Below are positions 32,422-42,487 of a stretch of 64,000 bases of DNA, piece after piece. Location: assembly GCA_032622095.1 (NCBI GenBank), contig CP136065.1:247753474-247817473 (forward strand). Reading direction: 5' to 3'. Position 1 is the first letter of the stretch. Every line of letters starts with the position of its first letter. Both the position numbers and the translations under genes were made by a program. The DNA is from Siphonodentalium dalli (Eukaryota > Mollusca > Scaphopoda > Gadilida > Siphonodentaliidae). Below the pieces are notes generated by a model. That model ran no database searches, was not told the origin of the DNA, and saw only the letters and a list, made by a program, of their open reading frames with translations.

Positions 32422-33154
32422 TTAAAGGGGTACTGTACACTAAATATAACCATTTATGGGACCATCTCCTTTAACCCTTTACCCAACAAAATGGCCAAAA
32501 ACGCCCAAATAAAGCTTCAACAGCCTAAAATATCTTCGGTCTGTCTCAATAGAACCATACAAATATGGATATCATTGGAACCGGCTCCTTGACCACATTG
32601 TGATGGTTACAGTTATGCCCTGTGCCAATGCATTCTCTTATATATGCGAGTCGACCATAGGTCGCCTCGCATATATAAGAGAATGCATTGGCCTAAAAAA
32701 ATCTTTTTTTAACACTTTTTACCATTTTTTCTTACATTCTTTAACAATTTTATCATTTTTAATGTGTTAAGCTAATGCATTCTCTTATATATGCGAGGCG
32801 ACCTATGGTCGACTCGCATATATAAGAGAATGCATTGGCACAGGGTAAAGGGTTAACACTCAACAGAATATATGCAACAAATGAATGAAATTGAGCCATG
32901 GATTAATGCAAAATACACTCATTTACTTTATGAATGATGCAAACATGGTAATTATAACGAAAATGAATTTATGACTGGAGTCCTAAAATTATTTTTATCA
33001 TAATTACCAAGTTGTTTGCATTGTTCATAGAGCACTTGACTGTATTTTGTGTTAATCCATGGCTCAAATTCATTCATTTGTTGCATATATTCTTTTGAGT
33101 ATAAAAGGAGATGTTCACATAAATGGTCGGATTTAGTGTACAGTACCCCTTTAA
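32422..33154. mobile_element. Family G foldback element G1, split by A4
   Basis: TTAA, AGGGGTACTGTACACTAAAT at the left and ATTTAGTGTACAGTACCCCT, TTAA at the right. Once A4 is set aside the element is about 350 bp and is a long palindrome. Left-arm motifs (catctcctttTAA, cactcaacagaatatatgca, aatgaatgaaattgagccat, ggattaatgcaaaatacac) are mirrored by gtgttaatccatggctcaaa, ttcattcatttgttgcata, tattcttttgagtataaaag and gagatgttcac. A second G-type element is at 60645. Confidence 0.92.
32471..32856 (-). mobile_element. Family A MITE copy A4 nested in G1
   Basis: Full reverse-oriented copy with TTAA at both ends. The left terminus is intact. The right terminus is shortened (cacagggtaaaggg-TTAA, missing the tctgttg linker seen in other copies). 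The host arm of G1 pairs across the insertion, which confirms that a single TTAA was duplicated. Confidence 0.95.
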
Positions 33155-36100
33155 TTTATGCACTTCTCAAAGTTGCGTCCCTCAGTACTTCCATAACCCT
33201 TGGATTTTAAGGATTTTTTGGTGAGAAAATTCAAATTCAACCATTAATTTGAAAATAGTAATGGGAATATAGCATTTTAATATAATTTACTGTCAAAATG
33301 TACTAGAGTTACCATGATACATTCTTCAACTTCAAAGTTTTAGATAAAGTTCTCTTAATAGATTTTCTTGTCAGTGAGACCCATGGGAACCAAAAATTTA
33401 CTTCAACTAGGTGTATAAATGTTTGACACTAGGTCCCACAAGAGCACTATTGAGCATTCATGGAATCTCTGGGGTAGCTGTGCCTCAGGGGGCCCATTTG
33501 TATTTAAGTGTGATGTGTTTATATGAGTAAACCATATATTTGTCTTGAGAAAGTTTCAATGAGGAACATCAAAGGGGTAGTTACCATGTAACAATTAACA
33601 CCATTAGCACTCTCTAAGGGGGTGTAGCCAAATCATAAAGAGTCTTATAGAATCAATTGTTAATCACTTAATTCAATACAAAAATTCTATGGTGTTTGAT
33701 AAGCAATAAATATTAGCTGGATTTCAGAGTTGATTTGAGAATACTTCTGAGTTTTAAATTACATTTTCTTGATATCAAATTAGGTCTTTTTTGTACTTTT
33801 AATTGAGAAAACACACAAAATTATAATTAAAACATACACCCTATCGTTGCCCGACAATTCTAATGACAGAAAAATAATAGCACATTTGCATTATTATTTC
33901 CCCTAAAAACACATACGAAAAACCTCTATAGAGTTATACAAATTTCAATGAAAGTTATTTCAAAATATAGAATTTCATTAAAAAAAATTCTGTTCGAAGC
34001 AGTAACTTTCATAATTTTTCGAATTTAAATATTTTTTTGAGACAGAAGTTCTTGTGGAATGGTTTCTCTGAATAAAAGTTCTAATATTATACCCCCCCCC
34101 CCCCCCCCCCCCCCGATATATACAGAAAGCTCAGGGACGAGATACATCATATTTAAAGGGGTGGACCATGACTTTGAATATAGTTAAATAATCACATATG
34201 TCTTTAATTGTTACAGCACAATTCAGTTTGGTTTTCAATGATGCCTCTTTTTCCAATCAATTGTTTCTAGGTGTGCTGGACTTATCAAAATCATGTGGTC
34301 GCTCGCTGATAAGTTAAATTTTAGCAAGATTTCAGTGTTATGTTGATAACCCATACTTCCAGTAAGCAATAACAAATTATATATATTTTTTTACAATAGG
34401 TCATAGGATGGGTTCATAATTCAGGCTTTTAATTTGCTGTTGCATTAACCCTTTCATGATAGGAGCTGTGCTGGTGCAGCATTAAAGATCCTGTGCCAGT
34501 GCATTCTCATATATGCGAGTCTCCCATATGTAAGAGAATGCGCTGGCTTAACAAGGTCAAGGTAAATATTGTTGGGCCAATGTATTCTCTTTTATATGCG
34601 AGGCTCCCACAGGGTTTTCGCAAAATTTCCAGAAGCTGCAGTCATCAAAGGGTTATAAATATTTAACATTAAATATAGCAACAAAAAGCCAATATGGGGT
34701 GTGACAGTCAATTTAATACATTTCTTAAATGATGTCAACTGGAGGTCTGGAATTAGTGAATCCATTAATGGTTACAACATAAATTCATTGTGGGTTTCAA
34801 TGAAGCTTCTTTTTCCAATCAAGATGTTTTTCATCCCAATTATTCCCACGAGAACCAATGAGTCAAATATTACTCAATTTAGGTATATAGATTTTTGACA
34901 GCAGATCCCGAGGAACAATACTGAGTCTTGTAACACCCTGGGGCATATTGAGCAAACCTCGCCCCATTTGTATCTAGGTGTTATGAACTTATGGTTACAG
35001 AGTATATATTTATCCTCAGAAAACAGCAGAGACGAACATAAAAGGGAAGGGGGTGTGATAATTATCACGGGGACCCAGAGCAGTCGCACTGACTCACAAG
35101 GATCTATAATGAATTTACAGCCATTGTGACTGTCAATGAACAGGGTCTCTTTTATAATTTAATTGCTGGCCATCATAGGTGAGATATTTCTCCCTCCCAG
35201 GATTAACTTAACAATAAGGTAGCGATATCTCAGTTTGGTGTGAGGTACCCGTGCTATTTAGCACCTGAGTACCACCCTGCCTGGCATAGAGCTCCTCTTA
35301 TAGCTAGCTATAGTCTCCATACACTGATCATTTCTTCACATTAATTTCACGGAGTCCCATGTTGATCTTACCTGACCGAGTGAATAGTTGAATGTTGAAT
35401 TGTGTTGGTTCTATCCATTCCTTGTTGTGACCACATGGGATTTTTGAGGAATCATTAAATGACGATCGTGTTAATTTCTGTTGACCACATCTGCCAATTT
35501 ATCTCACAGCAAACTGTAAGTAGAAATAAGTAAATAATGGTCAATTATTCGATATTTTCTGCAATTAAATATTCAATATGAAAATTCCTTTACATTCAGT
35601 GTTACATGAAGAAAATTTGTGAACAATTTCAGTAATTTTCTTGATTAAATTCTTTTCAAGATATCAGATCATGCTAAATAATGAGATATTAGTTATAAAG
35701 GCACACAAGAATTTAGGCTTGTTTCTATATTAACATGGTGAAAAATTTCACTAGTCAGTTCTTCGGAGAAAATTTGCTAAAATTAACTTTCTGGAGTTCA
35801 AATCTCTGAAGATCAAGATATCACAGTAACGCAATGAATAATTCTATATATTGGCATTTGTCTAAAGATTTCTAGTATTGATATATATCACAATTTAGGA
35901 ACTTTGATAAATTGAGGACATTTATTACGGTTCCTCTTTTATGACCAGAAGTGTGGTTGGAGATTCAGTATAATTCTTAACATCAGGGCTTCCAGAAGCA
36001 AGTGGTCATTTAGGGGGGAAAACACAACATTTTAAGGCTTTATGGATTGCTAAGTTTTTACAAACAACTTCGCCTCTTCTCAATTTAGAGAAACCAGGAA

Positions 36101-36420
36101 ATCATTTAGCACCTGACTATCATCGTATTCCCTTGTTACAGGAGGCACTATCCCACATTAATTTCATCCACTATATGTTGACTGTACCTGCTGGATTGAA
36201 TGATTAAGATCTGAGTTCTGTTTATTCTGTCTGATCATTGTTGTGACCACATTGGAATTCACAGAATTCATTAAAGCATCTCAGGTTGATCTGTTGACCA
36301 CATCTGTCAATGATCCTCAAAAGTAAATTGTACCTAGAATCAGAATTTTTAATCTCAAATCGCCGGACGTGTCCGGTATAACAGAGTGTAGTTGTGAATA
36401 CACGTCAATATATACAAATA
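33155..36420. repeat. Old diverged host duplication
   Basis: Several segments recur in the same order with heavy divergence. About 33340-33610 resembles 34800-35070 (gg..cccatttgtat.taagtg, taaaccatatatttgtc, gaggaacat-aaagggg). About 34195-34275 resembles 34765-34830 (ttcaatga(t/a)gc(c/t)tc and tttttccaatca). About 35258-35520 resembles 36105-36331 (tagcacctga, cacattaatttca, attgttgtgaccacat, tctgttgaccacatctg). No gene is seen. Simple elements inside are a 23-C run at 34092-34114 and the D1 element. Confidence 0.65.
34445..34656 (+). mobile_element. Family D MITE copy D1 (TTAA target)
   Basis: Starts TTAACCCTTTCATGATAGGA and ends cagtcatcaaaGGG-TTAT (final A mutated). Contains gctggtgcagcattaaagat, then a hairpin related to that of family A (cagtgcattctcatatatgc, gag...gagaatgcgctggc). 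Next are aacaaggtcaaggtaaatat, a second partial hairpin, and gaagctgcagtcatcaaagg. Related to D2 and D3. Confidence 0.88.
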
Positions 36421-36760
36421 GATGGTAATGCGGTTGAAAGCAATATATATAGTTCAATAATCATGTGCATGTTCGGGAAGGGTGGGATATGGGCGTACGT
36501 GAGGTGATTTAGTTGGGGGTGGGTGCTTCAAGGTTCGCGGGGTTATGCCACAGGGGGCTCCATTAGGCGGAGGGCGTCTCGGATGAACATACTAAGATTG
36601 GTGAGGGTTCTTTTATTTGTGCACGTGAAGAGGGCATTGAGTTTGTGGGCATTTGGGCGCGTGTAGTAGTATGATTTAAGATATTTTCGTCTCAAATCGC
36701 ATAGTTTTTCACATTTGAGTATGATATGGTATTCATCACCAAGTTCAACCCCAGTTTGCT
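36421..36760 (-). mobile_element. 5'-truncated LINE remnant (third fragment)
   Basis: Encloses the reverse-transcriptase C-terminal piece at 36543-36758 and a 3' trailer running toward 36421 (acgtgaggtgatttagttgg; cgtgtccggta region just beyond). No 5' sequence beyond about 36760 is recognisable. It has no neighbouring coding partner. LINE class is inferred from the C-terminal domain. Confidence 0.7.
36543..36758 (-). pseudogene. LINE reverse transcriptase, C-terminal 71 residues
   Basis: The minus frame reads about 71 residues to a stop at 36543-36545, with no in-frame start. It opens with ELGDEYHIILKCEKLCDLRR, followed by KYLKSYYYTRPNAHKLNALF and closing with LMEPPVA. The GDE-(Y/F)H-x3-L-x-C core, then an aromatic KY-rich segment, is the conserved end of CR1/jockey-type LINE ORF2 proteins. 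In the intact family this zinc-knuckle-like motif follows the thumb region. The same core is present in the fragment at 42037-42487 (IGDEYHLMITCICFSEIRQK). The 5' part is absent: the frame begins just before the motif, and the first Cys pair is missing. Reading frame intact over all 71 codons, but too short to function. It does not overlap any other call. Confidence 0.75.
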
Positions 36761-36897
36761 CATTTTTAGAGCTTTAGAACATTGTTCACATACAGAATTT
36801 TAACACAAGTGACAAGATTAAACCAGGCTTATAAAAATGAAAAAAGTAATAGTTTTATTGCAAAAATTATTGCCATAGCCAATTGTCTTCATGCCCG

Positions 36898-37282
36898 CTT
36901 TACCCAACAAACCGGCCAAATAAAGCTGCAACAGCCTAAATTATCTTGGGTCTGTCTCAATAAAACCATACAAATATGGATATCATTGGAACCGGCTCAT
37001 TGACCACATTGTGATGGTTACAGTTATGCCCTGTGCCAATGCATTCTCTTATATATGCGAGTCGACCATAGGTCGCCTCGCATATATAAGAGAATGCATT
37101 GGCCTAAAAAAAAATATGTTTTTAACACTTTTTACCATTTTTTCTTACATTCTTTAACAATTTTATAATTTTTAATGTGTTAAGCCAATGCATTCTCTTA
37201 TATATGCGAGGCGACCTATGGTCGACTCGCATATATAAGAGAATGCATTGGCACAGGGCCGTTCTGTTGGGTAAAGGGTTAA
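36898..37282 (-). mobile_element. Family A MITE copy A5, left end lost
   Basis: Starts at CTTTACCCAACAAACC, lacking TTAAC and one C, with a host junction at about 36897. The rest is complete (tgtctcaataaaaccataca, two hairpins) and it ends GTTGGGTAAAGGG-TTAA at 37279-37282. Confidence 0.9.
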
Positions 37283-37362
37283 TTAAATCACATTATTTTA
37301 ATGAAGAGCAAGCTATGAAATACAGTTCATAAAAAATTAGTCTCAAACCCTAAATACATTCT

Positions 37363-37625
37363 TTAATCCTTTCATTATGTGAGCTGCGCTGGTGCAGCAT
37401 TAAAGATCCTGTGCCAGTGCATTCTCTAATATGTGTGAGTCTCCCATAGGGAGTCTTGCATATATAAGAGAATGCATTGGCTTACAAGGCCAAGGTAAAT
37501 ATTGTTAGGTCAATGTATTCTCTTATGTATGTGAGGCTCCATATGGGAGACTCGCATACATAAGAGAATGCATTGGCACAGGGTTTTCCTCAAATTTCAG
37601 GAAGCTCCAGTCATGGAAGGGTTAA
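37363..37625 (+). mobile_element. Family D MITE copy D2 (TTAA target)
   Basis: TTAATCCTTTCATTATGTGA at the left, and ggaagctccagtcatggaag then GGTTAA at the right. It has two hairpins with centres tctcccatagggagtcttgc and (ggctccatatgggagactcg). The closing TTAA at 37622-37625 is also the start of element K. Confidence 0.9.
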
Positions 37626-37868
37626 CCCTTTCAGTGCCAGGGGCTGATCTCATCGGCCCTAATTTACTATCTGTAAAATCGGCCCTAAAAAAATAAAAAA
37701 AAAAATTTTTAGATTTTTTTTTGGCTAAGCTTAAGCATGATATAGCGAATTTAAAAACAAACTGGAAAAAACCTTAGGGGCATGTTATAACTCAAAACTA
37801 TCGCCAAGTATTCATAGTAATAAGTTTGATGCCCATGAAAAACGTAAGATTCCCTGGCACTAAACCTA
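37622..37868 (+). mobile_element. Element K (TTAACCCTTTCAGTGCC end)
   Basis: Left end TTAACCCTTTCAGTGCCAGG, right end reading ttCCCTGGCACTAAACC, so terminal inverted repeats of about 16 bp. The interior has a doubled atcggccctaa motif and an A/T-rich region. Only one copy is in this window. The shared TTAACCCTTT start suggests the same mobiliser as A, C and D. The right TTAA is absent or decayed. Confidence 0.65.
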
Positions 37869-37927
37869 CAAAATAAGTCTGTTAAAGAATATAAGAAAAC
37901 ATTATTAAAATTGTAAAATATAATAAC

Positions 37928-38012
37928 AAATGGGAGACTCGCATATATAAGAGAATGCATTGGCACAGGGTTTTCCTCAAATTTCAGGAAGCTCCAGTCA
38001 TGGAGGGGTTAA
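37928..38012 (+). mobile_element. Detached family D right end
   Basis: 85 bp (gggagactcgcatatataag, agaatgcattggcacagggt, tttcctcaaatttcaggaag, ctccagtcatggagggg-TTAA) almost identical to the last 85 bp of D2 (37541-37625). It lies in the same orientation, immediately after K. Confidence 0.88.
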
Positions 38013-38605
38013 ATCATATAATATTTTCTGATGTAGAACGTGGAGTAAGTTTCCCTGTCGATGTTACCTCCAAGCCTGCAAATAGCCTGTCTGTCATTTG
38101 CAGAATGAGGTCCCCAGAGGGTGAATTTAGTGACGCTACCCCGCATGGCGGCTAGCATCACTAAATTCACCCTCTGGGGACCTCATTCTGCTTAGGCCTT
38201 CTACTTCTATGGTAGACCTAGGATCAGATTGAAGTTCCCGAGTTGAAGTTGGTGATGTTCACCCATTGGGCACCTCGATTATGCAGTTTATCTTCTGCAA
38301 ATTAGGGGGATATAGAAACTTCCCAGAAGGGAAAATGTAACTAAAAAAAAATGTTAATTTGATACTATAGATACTTCCCAGAAGATGAGGCCTAAGCAGA
38401 ATGAGGTCTCCAGAGGGTGTATTTAGTGATGCTATCCCGCTATGCGGGATAGCGTCACTAAATTCACCCTCTGGGGACCTCATTCTGCAAATGACAGACA
38501 CGCTATTTGCAGGCTTGGTTACCTCAGGATACCCCATGATATAATATTTTCTGATGTAGAAAGTGGAGTAAGTTTCCATGTGGATGTTACCTCGGGACAC
38601 GGCAT
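38013..38605 (+). repeat. Host tandem repeat of about 50 bp split by B7
   Basis: The sequence atataatattttctgatgta, gaa(c/a)gtggagtaagtttcc, (c/a)tgt(c/g)gatgttacctc occurs at 38016-38070 and again at 38538-38592. B7 lies between the two copies. Confidence 0.85.
38071..38517. mobile_element. Family B MITE copy B7, full length with 8-bp duplication
   Basis: 447 bp. The left TIR reads CAAGCCTGCAAATAG and the right CTATTTGCAGGCTTG. Host octamer GTTACCTC is present at 38063-38070 and 38518-38525. Two terminal hairpins (arms gcagaatgaggtccccagag, ggtgaatttagtga) flank an interior with an A-run (taactaaaaaaaaatgttaa) and cttcccagaag/cttctatgg motifs in inverted pairs. The best copy for defining the family. 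Confidence 0.96.
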
Positions 38606-39574
38606 GATTTATTACCTTCCTCATGAAGAGCTCCCCTATGGTGAACAGAAGAATTCCTGTTGATGGAGGTATAGACATGGGTGAACTCCCTGCCGAGCAC
38701 GGAAGCGTTTCTTATTGTAGGATGTATAGACATGGGTGAATTGTTCTCTACGAACCCACTCAACCAGGACCGACCTTTCTTTCTGATACATCACCTTTTA
38801 GCTACTTGAGTCAGTTTTATGGCTCTCAGATATTATATTTTATGACACTTAACAAAATACCATGCTGCCCTCTATTGGGCACATTATTCTGGCTATCAAT
38901 ACATGCTCCTTACAGCCGATCACTCACGATCCGCATGGGAAACATTTTAATAGTTGTGAATTTTTTATATATCCCTTCACATCAACTCCGGTCAATTGAC
39001 TCTCAAACAATATTTGTACTGCCGCTAAATGGGGCTAATTCAGCGAGTCGTCATTAGATCACATGGGTAGTTGATTCGTGTGTGGAGAGTTGCCCGACCA
39101 TTGCTCAATATTAGGAGGGAAAAGTCACGGTCAGTTACACATGCATATTTATAAGAGGTCCAATGCTAGAAGACCATCCATTGATCTCTGGGGAGGAGTG
39201 GAGGTGATTCCAACAGTTTCTCTATGAAAATTCCAGCAAATTCTCTATGAATCTTCAAGCAATTTCTCAATGAAAATTCTAGCAATTTCTCCAAATTCCA
39301 GCCAAAACAGTAAAAAAACCACAAGGTTATTTCATTTTAAACTTTATTGAAAATTTACCAAAATTAGCAATTAATATAAGCAGATGATGTGTAGGGTAAA
39401 TAAAGAAATGAGAGTCAATGAATTATTCATCAGTATAAAGTTTTTAAAGTGATGAAAGACACTGAAATTTCACTAAAAATTGGTTCTGATTATTAACATT
39501 CTATTGCGAATTTGAAGATGAACACCACAACACATAATTATAACCACATTTTTTAGTCCCCAGGTAATCTGATA
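38606..39574. other. Unassigned DNA, minor tandem repeat
   Basis: No gene recognised. A roughly 29-bp imperfect repeat (ttctctatgaaaattccagcaaa-like) lies at about 39222-39305. The 83-codon open frame at 38806-39057 has no recognisable domain. Confidence 0.5.
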
Positions 39575-40385
39575 AGATACAATATTGAGACAAGCAAACT
39601 GAACAGGGGGGACATGCATGTTTCTTAATTAATGAACCACAATTCAAGAGACGGACCCCCCCACACAATATAAGACACATCGCTATCACCCTACAATCCT
39701 AACATCACACAATTAATTTTTGAGCCCAACAAACTGAAAACAGCTGAATGGACGGCTTGGTTCATGCATGTTTCAGAATATTTCAGAAAGCCTGATTATT
39801 ATAAGTATGCCTGTCATTTGCAGAATGAGGTCCCCAGAGGGTCAATTTAGTGATGCTATCCCGCATAGCGGGCTAGCATCACCAAATTCACCCTCTGGGG
39901 ACCTCATTCTGCATGGCCTCATCTGCTATGGGAGACATAGACTCATATTGAAGTTCCCAAATGGTGAATATTGTGATGTGCACCCATTGGGAACCTCGAT
40001 TATGCAATGTGTCGTCTGCCAATTTGGGGATATAGAGAAACTAAACAAGAAATAGAATCTATGTGAAGAAGTTTCTATAGAAATTTGATTATAAACTTGA
40101 GGCCTGAGCAGAATGAGATCCAGAGGGTGAATTTAGTGATGCTAGCCCGCTGGGGACCTCATTCTGCAAATGACAGGCATACTATAATCAGGCTTGCTTG
40201 ACGCAATTCATATTTGAGACCGGTTGAATGGAGTGCTTGGTGCAATCATGTTTGCATGTTTCAGGCTCAATCCTGGCATGACACAATTCATATTTGAGCC
40301 AAACAAGCTGAACGCAGCTGAATTGACACCTTGGTGCATTCATGTTTGCACATTTCATCATTAACGAACCACAAGTCAAACTTTT
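39575..40385 (+). repeat. Degenerate roughly 100-bp repeats split by B8
   Basis: Diverged copies of acacaattcatatttgagcc, aaacaagctgaacgcagctg, aattgacaccttggtgcatt, catgtttgcacatttca occur near 39590, 39705, 40200 and 40275. B8 sits in the middle. No coding signal. Confidence 0.7.
39787..40196. mobile_element. Family B MITE copy B8, long form
   Basis: Ends (A)AAGCCTGATTATTATAAG and CTATAATCAGGCTTG. The complete left hairpin (gcagaatgaggtccccagag ... cccgcatagcgggctagcat) and interior (tcatctgctatgggagacat; tcccaaatggtgaatattgt) are nearly identical to B6. The right hairpin is partly deleted. Confidence 0.88.
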
Positions 40386-41105
40386 TAAACCTTAATGCAT
40401 TGGCAGCGTTCATCTGGCATCTCCACGTGATTTGATGTCCACATTTTGACAGGTTCGACACGTGTTGTTAGTACGATGCAGGCTATTTACACACAAACTA
40501 ATCAATATTTATTCAAACTCGCTTCAATGAAAATTTTAAACAATAAATTCTCATGAATATATTCGCTGACTAACAATTTAACAGTGCGTGCCTTTCTATG
40601 TGTGCATTCCGGCTAACATACAGGTGACAATTGAAACAAGGAAATTGAATATAAGTCTGTCTATAATGTTCGATTCTTTGATCCGATCTTACATCGAGAG
40701 TTATCTGAGTACATCTATATTGTGATTTGCCCGATATATTGATATACTTATTTCCTTATAAAGCTTATAAAGCTCGTTTTGAACATAGAGATCTGTTTGT
40801 AGATAGGTTTCACTGTATTCTGATGGGTCTTTGGTGTATTCTAAGACAGCAGACCAGACTGACATGTAAAATCCATATTATTAATTTAGGCTATATGCTA
40901 CTTAGGCAGCTAGCATTCAATGCAAGAGCACAAACACTATAGAATTTCTGCTTATGGTTAAAGTAATTGACTTAAACATAATTAAGTGTATCAATATATG
41001 TGATACTGTATTTAAAATGTATATAAGAATTAAATTGTACATAAAATTAAATTGTATATTTCTCTACATTTCTGACGTTATCTGTTGCACGTTCAAATAA
41101 TAAGC
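40386..41105. other. Unassigned DNA
   Basis: No gene or repeat family recognised. The 71-codon frame 40727-40942 has no recognisable domain. Confidence 0.5.
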
Positions 41106-41495
41106 TTAACCCTTTACCCAACAAAACGGCCAAATAAAGCTTCAACAGCCTAAAATATCTTCGGTCTGTCTCAATAGAACCATACAAATATGGATATCAT
41201 TGGAACCGGCTCATTGACCACATTGTGATAGTTACAGTTATGCCCTGTGCCAATGCATTCTCTTATATATGCGAGTCGACCATAGGTCGCCTCGCATATA
41301 TAAGAGAATGCATTGGCCTAAAAAAAATCATTTTTTAACACTTTTTACCATTTTTTCTTACATTCTTTAACAATTTTATAATTTTTAATGTGTTAAGCCA
41401 ATGCATTCTCTTATATATGCGAGGCGACCTATGGTCGACTCGCATATATAAGAGAATGCATTGGCACAGGGTCGTTCTGTTGGGTAAAGGGTTAA
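41106..41495 (-). mobile_element. Family A MITE copy A6 (TTAA target)
   Basis: Complete copy in reverse orientation between TTAA sites. TIR CCCTTTACCCAACAAAACGG, unique segment, two hairpins with inverse centres, and GTTGGGTAAAGGG. Nearly identical to A2 and A4 apart from a few point changes, suggesting fairly recent spread. Confidence 0.95.
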
Positions 41496-41727
41496 AAGAA
41501 AACAAGCTAAATATCTCTAAAAGTGAATAGCAGATTGTTATATTACTTTAATTCTTTCTATACTAAATGGATTTTCCCACCCAAGTTATAAAAGTGTACA
41601 TTGGAATGGTCTATTGTTCATTTGGAGGGGTGTTCAAGAATAATGAGCAGACAGCAAACAGATGAAAAGATAATACAAAAGCAGGAGTAGTCCTATTCAT
41701 TGGTGGGAAATGTTCAGATAATAAGTT

Positions 41728-42487
41728 AGAGGTATGCTTTATTGCTAGACATGATTAACATATTACATGCACAAACATCTATACATATATACAAATGTGG
41801 ATTAGGATGCCTACAATGGGAGACAGACACAAGCCATTGGTCCGACAACTCTATATGTCACCAAGTCCTTTGATGTGGACCAAACATGCATTGGCACTAT
41901 ATGGCTATTTTTGCCTAAAGGGCACCATGAACAGTGCACACCCACATCGAGAAAGCATGGGCTAGATAAATGTATCCCTGTGTGAGACAATTAGAACGTG
42001 GTGAAAGTGATGGCCAAATACCCAGTCACATGCAGATTAAGTCTTCATTCTGTATTCTCTCATGGCTAGCTTAAAACATATAGACACATTTTTCAATACG
42101 GCTATATTCTCAACGTACAGAAGTTTGTAAAATTTATCCACGTTTGGGTATTTCCAGTAATATTCCGGGATATACTTTTGTCTAATTTCTGAGAAACATA
42201 TGCAAGTTATCATCAGGTGATATTCGTCACCGATTAATTTTTACACAAAGCACATAATCTCTTGTCTTTGTTCGCTTTCTTCCACCGCACGCTTTCAATG
42301 CCATTATGGGAAGCCGGTGATTCGATGTCCTAATCTTCATAACATATTCAGATAAGTGGCTTGGCAAATCTGTTAGGTATTTTCTCATTTTGGGGGACGG
42401 GGTTATAGCTCTATAGAGATGGCCTCTCGATGTGGATGCTACACTTGTGCCCCATTCTTGTATAAATTGATCTGTCAAAATTTGCTT
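41728..42487 (-). mobile_element. 5'-truncated LINE, first of two in C4
   Basis: On the minus strand this comprises a broken reverse-transcriptase C-terminus (42037-42487) and a roughly 310-bp 3' trailer that ends in ...caataaagcatacctcta at 41728, next to the split C4 element. The 5' junction lies beside the CAATA-type microsatellite at 42486-42512, the tail of the other LINE. Confidence 0.8.
42037..42487 (-). pseudogene. LINE reverse transcriptase C-terminus, frameshifted
   Basis: The minus strand encodes about 148 residues in two frames. The first (42227-42487) contains QILTDQFIQEWGTSVASTSR, then LPSHLSEYVMKIRTSNHRLP and RKRTKTRDYVLCVK. At an A-run near 42233 one base is out of step, and the second frame continues IGDEYHLMITCICFSEIRQK, YIPEYYWKYPNVDKFYKLLY and VENIAVLKNVSICFKLAMRE to a stop at 42037-42039. 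The order (thumb-like segment, RT-x-NHRLP, Cys pair, GDEYH-x4-C, KY-rich tail) is that of CR1/jockey-type LINE ORF2 ends. 5' truncated and frameshifted, so dead. Confidence 0.88.

Noticed and set aside
38259-38678. 139-codon minus-strand open frame
   Set aside because: It runs through both hairpins of the B7 MITE and its interior. Similar peptides (ICRMRSPEG) occur in other B copies purely because the DNA is repeated.
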